DNA of 64,000 bases from Lottia gigantea (GCF_000327385.1 NW_008708752.1:1426314-1490313); one strand, 5' to 3'; positions 11,101-22,280 are shown, counted from the stretch's first letter. The notes: generated by a model from the sequence alone, not told the origin. Translations and numbers: made by a program.

Positions 11101-11958
11101 TCAAAATTCACGTTTGGAACTTTTCATCCCCTTTAAAGCCAAAAGAGTTTCTGCCAATTCGATTTTTCCTTCTATTAGATCTCGACTATCGTCGGTTAAT
11201 TGAGGTAGGTCTTCTAAAAATTCGCTAAATAAATTTTCATCGATGGTCTCGGCCGAAAATAAATCCTTATAAAATTGCCTACATGTTTCTAAAATAGAAG
11301 GAACATCATTTACTAAATTGCCATCTTTATCTTCTAAAATTGAGATAAGTTTTGCTGAACCTTTTTGATTTTCCCGTTTTAGAAAAAGACGAGATGCCTG
11401 TTCTTCATCTTGTAATTTCCTAGCTCTCGACCTAATATAGGCCCCTTGAGCTTCCTCAGACTTTGCTCTAGATTCTGCGTCTGCCAAAACTCGATAGCGC
11501 CTCTCCAGGTCAAAAATAACGGCACGCTTGATCCGAGCCTTCTTTTTACAGTATTCTTTAGTTAAATTTTGAATAGAAATTTTCATACCCTCCCACCATT
11601 CCAAAGAAATAACTTGCCCAACCAAACTTTTCTGCCAAAAATCTGTAAAAAGAGAAATATATGCTCGGTCGTGCAAAATTGAGTTGTTAAATTTCCAATA
11701 TCCCTCCCCAATTTGAATTCCGCCCGAAACGTTGATGGTAACAATTACATAGTCATGGTCTGAGGGAGCACAAGGCAGAACCTCAAAACTTACAAGATGT
11801 TTTAAAAGATTTCTACTTAAATAAAATCGGTCTAAGCGACATGCGACACCGGAGCCCCGCCATGTCACCGAAACAATACTAGGGTAAATATGTCGATATG
11901 CGTAATGAATAACATTAACAAAACTGAACATAAAACCACCCCTTATTCGGACTTCCAC
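11101..11958 (-). pseudogene. LINE-A ORF2: endonuclease end and RT-upstream region
   Basis: An open frame of 285 residues. It begins inside the AP endonuclease (VACRLDRFYLSRNLL, then APSDHDYVIVTI, where SDH is the last catalytic motif with the general-base His). It continues through the linker (LEWWEGMKISIQNLTKEY, then a long basic helix) to the start of RT (LISILEDKDGNLVND, then CRQFYKDLF). It stops before the RT palm. Most of the endonuclease is missing between this and the ORF1 copy at 12,020-12,935. This is the longest intact ORF2 piece in the window. Confidence 0.85.
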
Positions 11959-12019
11959 GGTTTCTAATCATTTTTTTCCCTGTTGTCGGCTCTGTTTTTT
12001 TTACATCAATTATGAGTCT

Positions 12020-12935
12020 CTGTTCACTTTCGCTCTCAGAAGATGAACTACTGTCCTGTGAATCTATTTCCTCAGCTCAATCGCCCACTGGGTCTGGGGA
12101 AAAGAGATGGGAGGGCGCTTCACCTTTTTCCACTGTTATTTCCTTTGCCTCCATTCCTTCGGCCTCTGGGACTTGCTGGACAGCGTCGTCCCCAGAGCCA
12201 GAAAAACCACTCAATGCATCAGCATAAGATTTCATCTTTTCCGTCTCAACATTCCTACGAATCTTAGAAGGACATTCCCTTGCCATGTGTCCTACATTGC
12301 GACAATGAAGACACAATGGAGGCCTGTCTGTACATGCGAGCAGCATACGGAAAGGTCTTACTCTATCAATATTAATGATATGGGGCACAGAACCATACTG
12401 TTCGGGAGACACTCTAGCGATATTCTCCTTAGCCATGACTTTGTCGCACAAAGCGTATGGTGGGCGCCATACTGGTCCTCCACCACGTTAATAACATTGC
12501 CGTACTCCGCAAAAACTTTCTCTATAAAGTTGTTAGAGACATATGGGGGGATCCAATGTGCCCGAATATTCATGATCCTTTTATCAGCGTCCGTAAAAGA
12601 AAAAGTTACCTCGTTCATCTTTATTTGTTTGACTGCTAATAATTTTTCCACAAATTTTTGATACCATCACATACCATTCTTCCGTTCTGTCCAGTTTCCA
12701 CAGTGCTTCGATGGCGCTGTTGTCTTTCACTTTTAGAGCAGATTGTACGGCGAAAAAAAACCATTTCTCTTCCCGTAAGCATATTTCCTGGCCTGGTAAC
12801 CGTGACTTTAACATTCCTTTTATCTATAGATTTATCTATGTCACTGGAGGTGATGCAAATTTTAGAAGTTTTCTCCATGATGTTGTTGGTCATGTTTTCT
12901 GATGGGTTAACATCCAAATCAGCAAAGTTCTTCAA
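12020..12935 (-). pseudogene. LINE-A ORF1, nearly full length, frameshifted
   Basis: N terminus at about 12,880 (MEKTSKICITSSDIDKSID), central block 12,358-12,651 (ADKRIMNIRAHWIPPYVSN), knuckle near 12,280 (CLHCRNVGHMAREC), tail KSYADALSGFSGSGDDAV. At least three frames are needed, so it is decayed. Ends next to the ORF2 piece at 11,958. Confidence 0.8.
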
Positions 12936-12959
12936 CCAAATCTATAATATAACTTTTAA

Positions 12960-13340
12960 CTTTTGGATAAATTTATTCCATGAAACAAATATGATATATG
13001 TACATATGAATGATTACAAAATGAATTAAAAACATTACAATCATACACTTCATACACACCCATTCTCACATCTAAACATTTATATAACATAGCATTATCA
13101 AAATTCAAAATATAAAACAATAATCAAACAAAGTAATGAATTCATTATTTACATACACCTTTACCATATCAATCAACAATAATTAATAAGTATCAAAAAC
13201 AAATGTTCCACTACCATGAATTGACAAACAAACAAAAATATCAAAATAAAAGTTACCACAACTTATTTACATAAATATTTACATCACAAACTTCCATTCA
13301 CGCAATCATACATTTAAACATAATATACATGTATAACCAT
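12960..13340 (-). repeat. LINE-A leader block, copy 3, with extension
   Basis: Shared block to about 13,075, then AT-rich sequence without recognisable genes up to the Penelope-like element. A similar AT-rich extension lies at 6,420-6,840. Confidence 0.5.
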
Positions 13341-13564
13341 TCCTCGACACTTGAAAAAGGATAATATTTCGAAAACCACATCATTGTTAGCGTTATTTAT
13401 CACCTAAATATATATGTTTGTGCATTTTCATCTTGCTTTATATATCCCCAAACCCAGTTTGACTTATTTGCATAATTTGATCCCAACATTTTCACGCTAG
13501 CATATACAGTTTCCTCCTGTTACATCCGCTGTACATTCCCTTCTAACCCCAAGTTATTTTCATT

Positions 13565-13852
13565 ATGCTCCCCAACTACAACAACCACTGGCAAGAAGCC
13601 AGAAATAGAAACACTAATCGTCAACCAAACCAATATCACGTACCCTACAACGGCCCTGTCTTCCATCGACCTCTACCACCTACCAATCGCCGACCACCAA
13701 CCAATCCAGCTATATCCCACCCCATCGCCGACCTACCTACAACACAGCCTACCAATCAAGAGGTAACCATCGACCTGACCAACAACAGAAACGACTACCA
13801 GCCCACCGACGCCAACCAGTCCCCACTCATAAGGAGGAAGAACCCTTTGTGA
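13565..13852 (+). CDS. Penelope-element ORF, N-terminal Pro/Asn-rich part
   Basis: A 95-residue frame rich in Asn, Pro, Thr and Arg (LPPTNRRPPTNPAISHP). It shows no fold-like pattern. It lies 23 bp before the next ORF on the same strand in another frame, so it may be the original N terminus of ORF1. Confidence 0.45.
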   Translation: MLPNYNNHWQEARNRNTNRQPNQYHVPYNGPVFHRPLPPTNRRPPTNPAISHPIADLPTTQPTNQEVTIDLTNNRNDYQPTDANQSPLIRRKNPL

Positions 13853-13874
13853 AGGTGTTCTTCCAAGTTTTGCA

Positions 13875-14855
13875 GTGCCTCCATCATTTGGCAATCCTTA
13901 CCCTTCAACAGCAAGGCCAACCAGCGTTTACCTTCAAACGAATATTAGATCCCTCAATCGGACATGGCTCTGTAAGGTTACGCAGGTCCTGATCGACCAT
14001 TACCAAACCACACTTCAAGAGAAGCTGACCACCATTCGTACCAAGTCTTTATCATCACCTGCCGTCGACCGCATCGTTTCTCATGCCCTGTCTTGGGCCC
14101 GTCGCTCCTATGGGAAACGTCTCACTCAATCTGTAATCTCCAAATTCTACCAAACAATCAACGAAACAAAAACCAGAGTAACCATATCTCTACCAACTGA
14201 AATGGACACTACACCTGCACCATCTAGAGCCACCACGCTGCCGAACCAAACCTCTAAACGAGCCCGAAGTTCACCTACTCCTAGTCCAGCAGACATAGGT
14301 AAACGCTCTCGTAGAGAGGGCACACCCCTTCTCTTTTCACTTTCAGACTCGTCTTCCCCTTCCACACCATCTAAATCTTCACCACGTGATCCAGGATCCG
14401 CCAACCTTTCTTCCTTCTGTGCGTTTTTGGACCAGCAAACCACCCCTCAGTCTCCATCCAAGTCGAGACGTGTATCCAGACCTTCCCCTCCTCGAACCAG
14501 ATCCCAGTCCGTTCCCAATGCTACAATTCTAACAACTACCAAACCAGTACCAATCACACCGTCGACGACCATTATATCCGCTACCAAACCGTATTATCAC
14601 CAAACCAAGGACAAATCATTATGGAAACTACCTGCTCTAAAGAAATCTACCCTAATAATTGGATCATCTAACCTGAATCGAATTACCAAAACCAGTTCAG
14701 ACACCGAAATACATTCTTACCCCGGTGCCCAAATCCATCACATACAGTCAATCCTGGAATCATACGACCATGATCCCAAATCTACTACCATTATTCTTCA
14801 TGTAGGCCTCAACAACCGTGATCAGATACCAAAGACCTCCTTTAACCAAGCCTAG
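13875..14855 (+). CDS. Penelope-element ORF1 with SGNH/GDSL-esterase-like domain
   Basis: A frame of 326 residues. Residues 20-95 are a basic helical region (WLCKVTQVLIDHYQTTLQEK). Residues 95-245 are a Ser/Pro/Thr-rich disordered linker. From about 255 the sequence looks like an SGNH hydrolase: STLIIGSSNLNRI fits block I (usual GDSN; here Asp is Ser but the catalytic Ser remains), IHSYPGAQIHHIQ follows, and TIILHVGLNNRDQ fits block III (GxND-like). The frame stops at 14,855, but similarity continues in the same frame to about 15,110, including DNRHWSPETANSIYLFWI, which fits block V with the catalytic His. Such domains are known in CR1-type LINE ORF1 and in some rotifer telomeric Penelope relatives. 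A role in lipid or membrane handling is unproven. Confidence 0.65.
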   Translation: MPPSFGNPYPSTARPTSVYLQTNIRSLNRTWLCKVTQVLIDHYQTTLQEKLTTIRTKSLSSPAVDRIVSHALSWARRSYGKRLTQSVISKFYQTINETKTRVTISLPTEMDTTPAPSRATTLPNQTSKRARSSPTPSPADIGKRSRREGTPLLFSLSDSSSPSTPSKSSPRDPGSANLSSFCAFLDQQTTPQSPSKSRRVSRPSPPRTRSQSVPNATILTTTKPVPITPSTTIISATKPYYHQTKDKSLWKLPALKKSTLIIGSSNLNRITKTSSDTEIHSYPGAQIHHIQSILESYDHDPKSTTIILHVGLNNRDQIPKTSFNQA

Positions 14856-15118
14856 AAATTAATCGCCACAGCCAACAAAACCTTCCCAAACTCCAAGATC
14901 CTCTTCACATGTATACCCATTTCAAATAAAATCTCGAAGAAAGCACAACAGAACCTCAGCACTTTCAACAACATGATGATGGAGTCCAGTATCAACAGCG
15001 CAACAATCTTACCACCCTACGAAGAAGAATTCGAAACAGTTGATAATCGTCATTGGTCTCCAGAAACAGCAAACAGCATCTATTTGTTTTGGATACACCA
15101 GCTTCAAGCATCGAGTAA

Positions 15119-15296
15119 GTCTTTAAACTAATTACTGGGGATAAAAATACTGAGAGGCCACCGCTAGGCCAAACTGTAGTTAACTTGAGCAGCAAAATTC
15201 TCACACCCCTTCAGCATTCAATCTTAGACCGTGGACTTAAGTTTATTCCCACACCAAAGATAGCTAACTTGAATTATCTCCGACCATCCATGAACG
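15119..15296 (+). CDS. Start of Penelope-type reverse transcriptase, cut by gap
   Basis: Reads DKNTERPPLGQTVVNLSSK and ILTPLQHSILDRGLKFIPTP before the N run. The NLSS...LTP...L..GL.F.PTP pattern is the hallmark start of Penelope-like RT polyproteins. The catalytic palm would lie in the gap. Confidence 0.75.
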
Positions 15297-15918
15297 NNNN
15301 NNNNNNNNNNNNNNNNNNNNNNNNNNNNNNNNNNNNNNNNNNNNNNNNNNNNNNNNNNNNNNNNNNNNNNNNNNNNNNNNNNNNNNNNNNNNNNNNNNNN
15401 NNNNNNNNNNNNNNNNNNNNNNNNNNNNNNNNNNNNNNNNNNNNNNNNNNNNNNNNNNNNNNNNNNNNNNNNNNNNNNNNNNNNNNNNNNNNNNNNNNNN
15501 NNNNNNNNNNNNNNNNNNNNNNNNNNNNNNNNNNNNNNNNNNNNNNNNNNNNNNNNNNNNNNNNNNNNNNNNNNNNNNNNNNNNNNNNNNNNNNNNNNNN
15601 NNNNNNNNNNNNNNNNNNNNNNNNNNNNNNNNNNNNNNNNNNNNNNNNNNNNNNNNNNNNNNNNNNNNNNNNNNNNNNNNNNNNNNNNNNNNNNNNNNNN
15701 NNNNNNNNNNNNNNNNNNNNNNNNNNNNNNNNNNNNNNNNNNNNNNNNNNNNNNNNNNNNNNNNNNNNNNNNNNNNNNNNNNNNNNNNNNNNNNNNNNNN
15801 NNNNNNNNNNNNNNNNNNNNNNNNNNNNNNNNNNNNNNNNNNNNNNNNNNNNNNNNNNNNNNNNNNNNNNNNNNNNNNNNNNNNNNNNNNNNNNNNNNNN
15901 NNNNNNNNNNNNNNNNNN
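15297..15918. other. Assembly gap (622 N)
   Basis: A run of N; the true length is unknown. A full RT would need more than 622 bp, so either the element is internally deleted or the gap size is nominal. Confidence 1.
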
Positions 15919-16330
15919 TCGAATGTAATATATTTAATTTCATGCAAGAAATGCCCCAAACAATATGTAGGAGAAACTAAGAATAATTTACGAACTCGCT
16001 TTAATGCTCATAGGTCAGACATCAAATTAAAGTAAGACAAGCCTGTTTCTAATCATTTCAACCTCGACGACCATTCAATAGACGATCTCACCCTAATCCC
16101 AATTGAGCGTATAGAAATTGACTTGCCCGAAGATGAAACTACCAAATTCCGTCAATCTAGGGAGGCCCATTGGATTGAGACATTGAATACAGCAAGACCT
16201 ATAGGACTAAATATTCATCATAATGTAGGCATAGCACCCTTTGTTGTCCCGTTTAATACAACCAGCAATCGAGCAAGCAAGATGGTTCATGCCCACTATA
16301 AGAGCCTTCAAGAGATATTCAAAAAATAAG
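15919..16330 (+). pseudogene. GIY-YIG endonuclease of the Penelope-like element
   Basis: Nicks target DNA for target-primed reverse transcription. After the gap it reads [19 protein letters not shown], the GIY-like and YIG-like motifs with the CxxC pair that Penelope endonucleases carry between them. Then come [10 protein letters not shown] with the conserved Arg and His, and EAHWIETLNTARPIGLN near the end. A stop interrupts the frame between the two halves. The reading ends at 16,329. Confidence 0.8.
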
Positions 16331-16880
16331 AACTTAAATGATAATATTGTTCATAGTAAACTAAAAACAATCAGTACATAACAGATTCTATACTTCTCGT
16401 TAGAGTTATTTTTTCTAATTTCAGATCAGAATAAGAACAGAAGAAAACCCAATATCAAGACCCTTAATCCTAATTTCTAAATAAAGTGTCTGCTCCACCC
16501 TAGGCCTGTACATTTGGGAACATCAAACCCTCCCTTCCCCGAAATATAATAATAAATAAATAGTTATATCAAATCAATAATCTCAAAATATTGTACACAA
16601 TTATTTACATCAAATATATATATGCCACATAATATATTCTAATATTGACATCTTTTAAACCTGATAACACAGCTGAATTATAGAAAAATAAATTAATGAT
16701 TATAAAAGTCACAAAAGTGTTAAACAAAATAACACAAAGCAAAGATGAAAATCAGCAGAATTGAATCTGAGAATAAATGTATGTAAAATATACTATGTAA
16801 TTGAAAGAAATATAAAATTATATCAATATTATTCATGGCTGGTGACAAAAACTAATCAATTAAAAATTTTAATTTATCGC
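16331..16880. other. 3' region of the Penelope-like element and AT-rich sequence
   Basis: Probable 3' untranslated part up to about 16,560, followed by AT-rich DNA with no gene I can support. Confidence 0.4.
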
Positions 16881-17478
16881 TTTTGTGGAGAGATCAGAAC
16901 ATACCAGGGTTAAGCCAATAACTTTTAAACAAAGTTTCACTGAGTCGGACCCGGTCCGCCCAGATTCTAATTTTGATCTTTTCCAAATATCCCAATACTA
17001 ACCCAGATGGAGAGACGGTCTTGTTTTTAAATTTTGCATCACAGCGATAAGTCCAAATATGCCGTCTAGCCAAAGCAACGACCAATAAAATAATGTCGTG
17101 GATAACTTTTCCTTTCTTTTGTGGGATATCGTTAAAAATAACGTGCCAAACATTGAGATCAATCTCACCCAAACTAAGATCAACAACCCAATTACGAACT
17201 ATTCTCCATAAAAACTGCACAACACTGCAATAATAAAATAAATGATTTTGAGTCTCTGGGTATTTTCTACAAAAATTGCAAAATTTGGACTTTGACTGGT
17301 CCTATAAAAAATAACAAAAATTCGTTGGTACAATGTTATTAATAAGCTTGAAAGTGGTCTCTCTGCAGAGGGGATCCACAAATTTATTACACATATTATG
17401 AAAAGGTATTTTAAAATAGGAAATATTTTCACAATGGAGGTCTGACCAGATTTCCAAACAGCTTCTGAATCCAAGGTT
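16880..17478 (-). pseudogene. LINE ORF2 C-terminal region
   Basis: Minus-strand reading passes FVDPLCRETTFKLINNIVP, then CNFCRKYPETQNHLFYYC, the C-terminal Cys/His motif of L1/Tx1-like ORF2. It ends RLSETLFKSYWLNPGMF at 16,894. RT is missing. The last 65 bp reappear at 26,080-26,147, and the Cys/His part at 23,300-23,420. Confidence 0.8.
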
Positions 17479-17483
17479 AACGA

Positions 17484-17800
17484 TGACAAGACGGAAATCC
17501 TGGCTAAGGGTAGCATGGCTACCCATATTCCACAATCGTGGCAGAAATACATCAAACTACATATCAAAATTTTGGGCATCATATTTGTCGACAATAACCT
17601 TAATTTAAACTGGAACCCTATCATTAATAAAATTAGGAAAAAACAGCTGAAATGGAAAGACCACTCTCTTTGCTTTCGAGAGAAAGTATACATTATTAAT
17701 ACATTTATTCTGTCACAGGTGTGGTATATGGGTAGAATTATCAAACCCAGCAAAAAAGTCCTCAAAGAACTTAACCCCTGTATTTACCAGTTCTTTTGGG
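17484..17800 (+). pseudogene. LINE RT palm-thumb fragment, opposite strand
   Basis: Reads DDKTEILAKG, IKILGIIFVDNNLNLNW, LKWKDHSLCFREKVYI and VLKELNPCIYQFFW, the segment after the YADD box in LINE RTs. It lies head-on against the minus-strand C-terminal piece at 17,478 and ends in a G run, so the junction is a rearrangement. Confidence 0.75.
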
Positions 17801-18062
17801 GGGGGGGGGGGGGAAGTCTAACAAAAGTCTGTATAAGATTTAGATTTTTGTTCAAGAGGATAGCAACTCCTATGGTAAATATATTTAGTCCGTTTGAAAC
17901 ATGAAGAAATAAGTCCGATGAGTTCTCGATGTCTGATATCTCGTCATCTGTGATGATACCTGTTTCTTGTAGGCATATCACATCAGAATCAGAGAAATCG
18001 TCGAGAATTCGACGGTATATGAGAGAGAAACCTCTATGGATATTAAGAGTTGTGAATTTCAT
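17784..18062 (-). pseudogene. LINE-B ORF2 endonuclease N terminus
   Basis: Starts MKFTTLNIHRGFSLIYR, with SDSDVICLQETGI holding the catalytic Glu of AP endonucleases, and ends in VAILLNKNLNLIQTF. It matches the plus-strand start at 21,812. It continues into a G/C homopolymer (17,796-17,812) that marks the break. Confidence 0.8.
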
Positions 18063-18089
18063 AATTGATTAAAGAAAGAATAAAGAATA

Positions 18090-18560
18090 AATAAATTGAA
18101 ACTTCTATTGAGGTGCTCTCCTTTCCTTGACAATCCCTAGAAATATGCCCCTCGTCTCCGCAACTAAAACATTTCTTACGGGTTTAGGCTGACCCTCATA
18201 CTTAATGGTCAGCCTAACACCACGTACAATGATCTTTGATGGGATTGGTTTTTTTTAACTTTGGTGAGAAGATAAACCTCACACCTTTCTCCATTTGGGG
18301 ATATTCTCGCCACATTGCCCTCTTGATTGTAAGGGCGGTGCACTACTGTTGCATGTTGGTAAGTATATGTTTGTTTTCCAGTTCGAAGGGCGCTCAATAA
18401 ATAGCTGTCCTAATATTGGGGGTTCTGTTTTGCAAATCTATCTCGCTAGCCCTTTTGATCTCATAAAGATTGCCACAGAAGACGTCGGTGTCCTGGAAGT
18501 GAAATCACTTTTCAAAGGCAACGACGTCCTCTTCGCGTATGAATGATATCAAAAATATCG
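18090..18560 (-). pseudogene. LINE-B ORF1 fragment with intact knuckle
   Basis: Contains CFSCGDEGHISRDC near 18,140-18,180 with all four ligands, preceded by SIIVRGVRLTIKYEGQPKP. The upstream core is degraded. It belongs with the endonuclease start at 18,062, so ORF1 and ORF2 almost abut. Confidence 0.7.
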
Positions 18561-19660
18561 ACCGCCCGATATTTTAAAATTTTTGTTTATGATATCCATG
18601 GGGCATATGTAAGGATTTAATCACACATGGCTCGACTGGGCTCATATGGATTGTAAATTTTCTGTCGACTAGCGGTCGAGACATTGTATTATATTAATAT
18701 ATGAATATTTTTTAATTATTATTATCATATATTGAAGCTATGAAAATATGTACAATAAGTCCTTTATAGGATCTTTTTTTTCTATATAGGCTGTGTGAAG
18801 TAGTAAAATGGTTATAAAAACTTTAAGAGGATAGAAGAATATTACCATAGAATTCCTACTTCCGAGAAGCCATTGAGATTTGTATATTTGTACAGTATAT
18901 TATATTTTTTAATAACAAATACGGATACTCAAATGGCTGATAGTGGTTGATGTTTACTCCACGGAATACTATTTCCGGGAAGCCATTTGAGATGGTTTCA
19001 ACAACAAAATATTTGTCGAAAGTTAATCCAACTGCATCCGATAAACAGTGGATGTCAAACAGCTGAAAACTATACAGATATAAAGTCTAATGTACTTGTC
19101 ATCAAATACAGCTATTCAAATGTTTAAAAACATTCCAGTCTAGACGTTTAAATCGATTTCTTTGATGACTGACTTCAAGTACAACGTGGTTTACAAACAA
19201 GATGGCGAGCAAAATAGCATAGACTCTGGTTTACTCCGTCACAAATACTTCGCTATATAATTTATATTATTTTGTATCTTAATTTTCTAAATCGTACTCC
19301 TAGGCGGACTTAGCGGGCCGTCGAAGCACAAGTGCCCAACCCTTACCACCGGAACTAGAAAAGAAACCTGTCCTAAGAAATCTTTAGTATAAGGCGAAAG
19401 ATTAACTCGGGAAATGAGGAGAGTAACTTTGTCTTGGGTCTACGTATTCATGTCTTGGCAAAATGAAAGTCTAGCTCACTGGTCGCTTGAGGAACTTACC
19501 CAGTCTCTAGACACGAGTTGCACCCCTTTGCAGCAAAACTCCTCTTCAACGTTTACCACTTAATGGTATCACCCAGCCTCTATCTAGGTACGAGTTGCAC
19601 CCCTTTGCCCCAAAACGCCCCTTCAACGTCCAACACCTGATTGTTTCTCCAGTCCTAAAA
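18561..19660 (-). repeat. LINE-B 5' leader, minus-strand copy 2
   Basis: Same block as 8,766-9,556, extended by two 77-bp monomers (CGAGTTGCACCCC at 19,514 and 19,591). It forms the left arm of the long inverted repeat described below. Confidence 0.75.
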
Positions 19661-21010
19661 ACATAAATTAAATATTAAACCAGAAGGTCCTTATTTCAAC
19701 ATTTTCAACATAAAAATAAAATAAATTCTTAAATGACCAACTTTTTTATGTACACATTTAAACATTTACATTTTTCCACTATCATACAGAACATACATGT
19801 ATATAACACTGATTGTAAATAGATCTCTATTCACAAAGTACCAATTTTTTATCCATAGATTATATTTACAAACTATTTATTTACATATCCTATTTTTATA
19901 AATTATTTACGTAAATATATAAATAGATTATTTACTTACAGAATATATATAATATACAAATATTTCCATATAAAAATCTAATATACATACCAAAAGTTAT
20001 ATGATATAACTAATTTATATCGATATTACTATAGGACACTAATAATATAATATAGTAATACCAATTAGGAGACACAATGATGATCGCTCACAAATTTATT
20101 AAATTTAAAATATATTTTTATTTATGTGAGCAGGGGATATACTAGCCATATATGTTACATTATATCCACCTAACACTTGATCTGAGTGTGGGTGGGTTTT
20201 AGGGTTGTAAAAAAAAGACCAAAAAAAAAAAAAAAAAAAATCGTGAAACCCTACATATGTGGGGTAAATTAATTCAAAGAAAGAGAAGTCCCCTTTGACC
20301 CAAATACAACTAGTCCAGGCCGTATTTCAGAGCTGGAAAATGTTGAAATAAGGACCTTTTGGTTAGATATTTTACTTTTGTTTGTTAGGGCTGGAGAAAC
20401 AATCAAGAGTGGACGTTCAAGAGGCGTTTCAAGTCAAAGGGGTGCAACTCGTATCTAGATAGAGGTTGGGTAATACAATCAAGTGGTAAACGTTGAAGAG
20501 TTGCTTTGTGGCAAAGGGGTGCAACTCGTGCCTAGAGACTGGGTAATTTCTGCAAGCGACCAGTGAGCTAGACTTTCTATTCGCCAAGACATGAATACGT
20601 AGACCCCAGAGAAGGATATTTGTTTGTTGTTCCGGTGGTTAGGGTCGGGCATTCGTGCTCCGACGGCCCGCTTAGTCCACCTAGGGTACGATTTCGAAAA
20701 CTCAATTAGAACAAGAGAAAAAAAAATCTAACTCTGTATGGAGTTAACCAGGGTCACCAGCCATCTTTATTTTGTAGAAAATTATTATAGAAGCCGTGTC
20801 TCCCGAAATTTCTCTTTAAAACTATAGTAGGTGTTTGTTACTGTTTTTTTTAAAAGTCATTTCTGGTAGATAATGTACTAGTCTTTCAGAATATAGTAGC
20901 TTTCATCTGAGTAATACCATCAGAACTTGGATGCACCTGGATATAGATTGTCAAAAATTCTACATCGACAATAATACAGGTGGCTTCCCGGAAGTGGAAT
21001 TGATATATAG
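18950..21010. repeat. Long inverted repeat: two LINE-B leaders head to head
   Basis: The left arm (about 18,950-19,705) is the reverse complement, with divergence, of the right arm (about 20,335-21,010). Matching points: CGGACTTAGCGGGCCGTCG at 19,310 with its reverse near 20,670, the monomers, and AGGTCCTTATTTCAACATTT at 19,685 with its reverse near 20,345. The spacer of about 630 bp is AT-rich and includes the block shared with 1,346. Confidence 0.8.
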
Positions 21011-21030
21011 ACACTCTCTTCCCTAATACA
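19985..21030 (+). repeat. LINE-B 5' leader, plus-strand copy 2
   Basis: Near-identical to 1,346-2,230. It contains 77-bp monomers (CAACTCG at 20,445 and 20,522) and a poly-A run at 20,221-20,240. Directly followed by ORF1 sequence. Confidence 0.75.
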
Positions 21031-21794
21031 ACCTTACAATTAAGGGCATACGTATTGCCATTAAATACGAAAACCAACCCCAGCCCAGAAAAAGACTTTT
21101 TAAGTGTGGCGGAGAGGTACAAATGGCGGCTTCATGCACCTCACAAAATTCTCGCCCTCATCTTGGCAATCTGGTTATCCAAACCGGAACTAAAACTAGA
21201 GAGGGTACCACATGGAAAGATCAGAGAAGATGGCCACTCTTAGAAAAGGATGATACTTCACTATCCCACTAGATGTAAGGAATGGGAATAGGGCATCCTT
21301 CTGTGGAAAGCTCTAATTACGGCCTTAATCCACCAGTATAGCCTTCTAGCCATGAACTTACTGACATTTCAATTAATGGGTCAGAAATTAGAAACCCGGA
21401 CTATTCAAAAATTGCTGACAAGCCATTTAAAGAATCAGGCATCCATTCAGAAATTCACAAAATAATAACTTCACTGGCCTCCGCAATTAATACCATAAGA
21501 AAAACATCAAATCCCCGAGGCCAGCTATAGCAGTAGCGGAAATTTGCAAGTATACGCAGTGGTGAATTCTATGACTTGGAGGAAAGTTACATCAGTAGTA
21601 TAAAACATACCCCCAAATCACTGAAAACGAAATCTAGGAAACCAGAAACCCCTGAGAATAGTGGGTACAGGGACGCTATGAAAAGAGGTCTGAATTTTTC
21701 CGAGGAGAAAACGGACAGAAAAAAACATAAAGATATACAAGTTAGTGGGCAATCTAACAGCGGACTCATCATAAGCATATCTCATTTATCTTGA
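21031..21794 (+). pseudogene. LINE-B ORF1, plus-strand copy
   Basis: Starts inside the core (LTIKGIRIAIKYENQPQP) and passes a degenerate knuckle (CGGEVQMAASC). It ends with the tail 21,576-21,794 (KSRKPETPENSGYRDAMKR, FSEEKTDRKKHKD). The N-terminal half is missing compared with 27,316-27,687. Confidence 0.7.
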
Positions 21795-21811
21795 AATTTT
21801 AAAACCCGAAC

Positions 21812-22280
21812 ATGATCATCACAACATTTAATATTCACAGAGGATTGTCTGGCAAATTACAAAAAATATTAATCATTCTGACATTATTTGTCTTCAGGAA
21901 ACGGGAATATTATCTGACCAGGATATTGCAGACTTAGAATCCATGTCTGATTACTAAATGATCCGTTTAACAACAACACAAAAAATACATTGGAAGCATC
22001 ATTGAATATACTTGTCCACAACTCAAAGGACAGTATTTACACATTAAATTTCAGCATCAAAACTTCAAGATAAATGTCATAAATGTATATGGGCATCGTG
22101 AATATGATCGTAAAGGCCTATTCTACAACGAAATATACGATCATATTCAGCCCCTATATAATATGATAGATGTTTTTATAGCAAGACGAGATTTTAATCT
22201 TATTTTAATTCCAAGCTAGATAGCAAGTCCGGTGAAATGAAATTCCAACCACCACTGAGTAAACTAAATTTGATTAAAAC
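21812..22280 (+). pseudogene. LINE-B ORF2 endonuclease, decayed
   Basis: Begins MIITTFNIHRGLSG 17 bp after the ORF1 stop, then SDIICLQETGILSD. After several frame changes INVYGHREYDRKGLFYN and LDSKSGEMKFQPPLSK are still readable. It gives the full order of the endonuclease that is truncated at 2,490-2,985. Confidence 0.75.

Larger units (their letters stand above)
13500..16560 (+). mobile_element. Penelope-like retroelement with SGNH-domain ORF1
   Basis: Order on the plus strand: Pro/Asn-rich N-terminal ORF, basic and Ser/Pro-rich region with an SGNH-hydrolase-like end, start of a Penelope-type RT, assembly gap, GIY-YIG endonuclease. The RT core lies in the gap. C-terminal placement of GIY-YIG is that of canonical Penelope/Poseidon/Neptune elements. 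Limits are approximate; I found no clear pseudo-LTRs. At least two stop codons interrupt the coding parts, so this copy is probably dead. Confidence 0.8.

Noticed and set aside
15185-15959. Long frames across the N run
   Set aside because: Their length comes from N bases translated as X.
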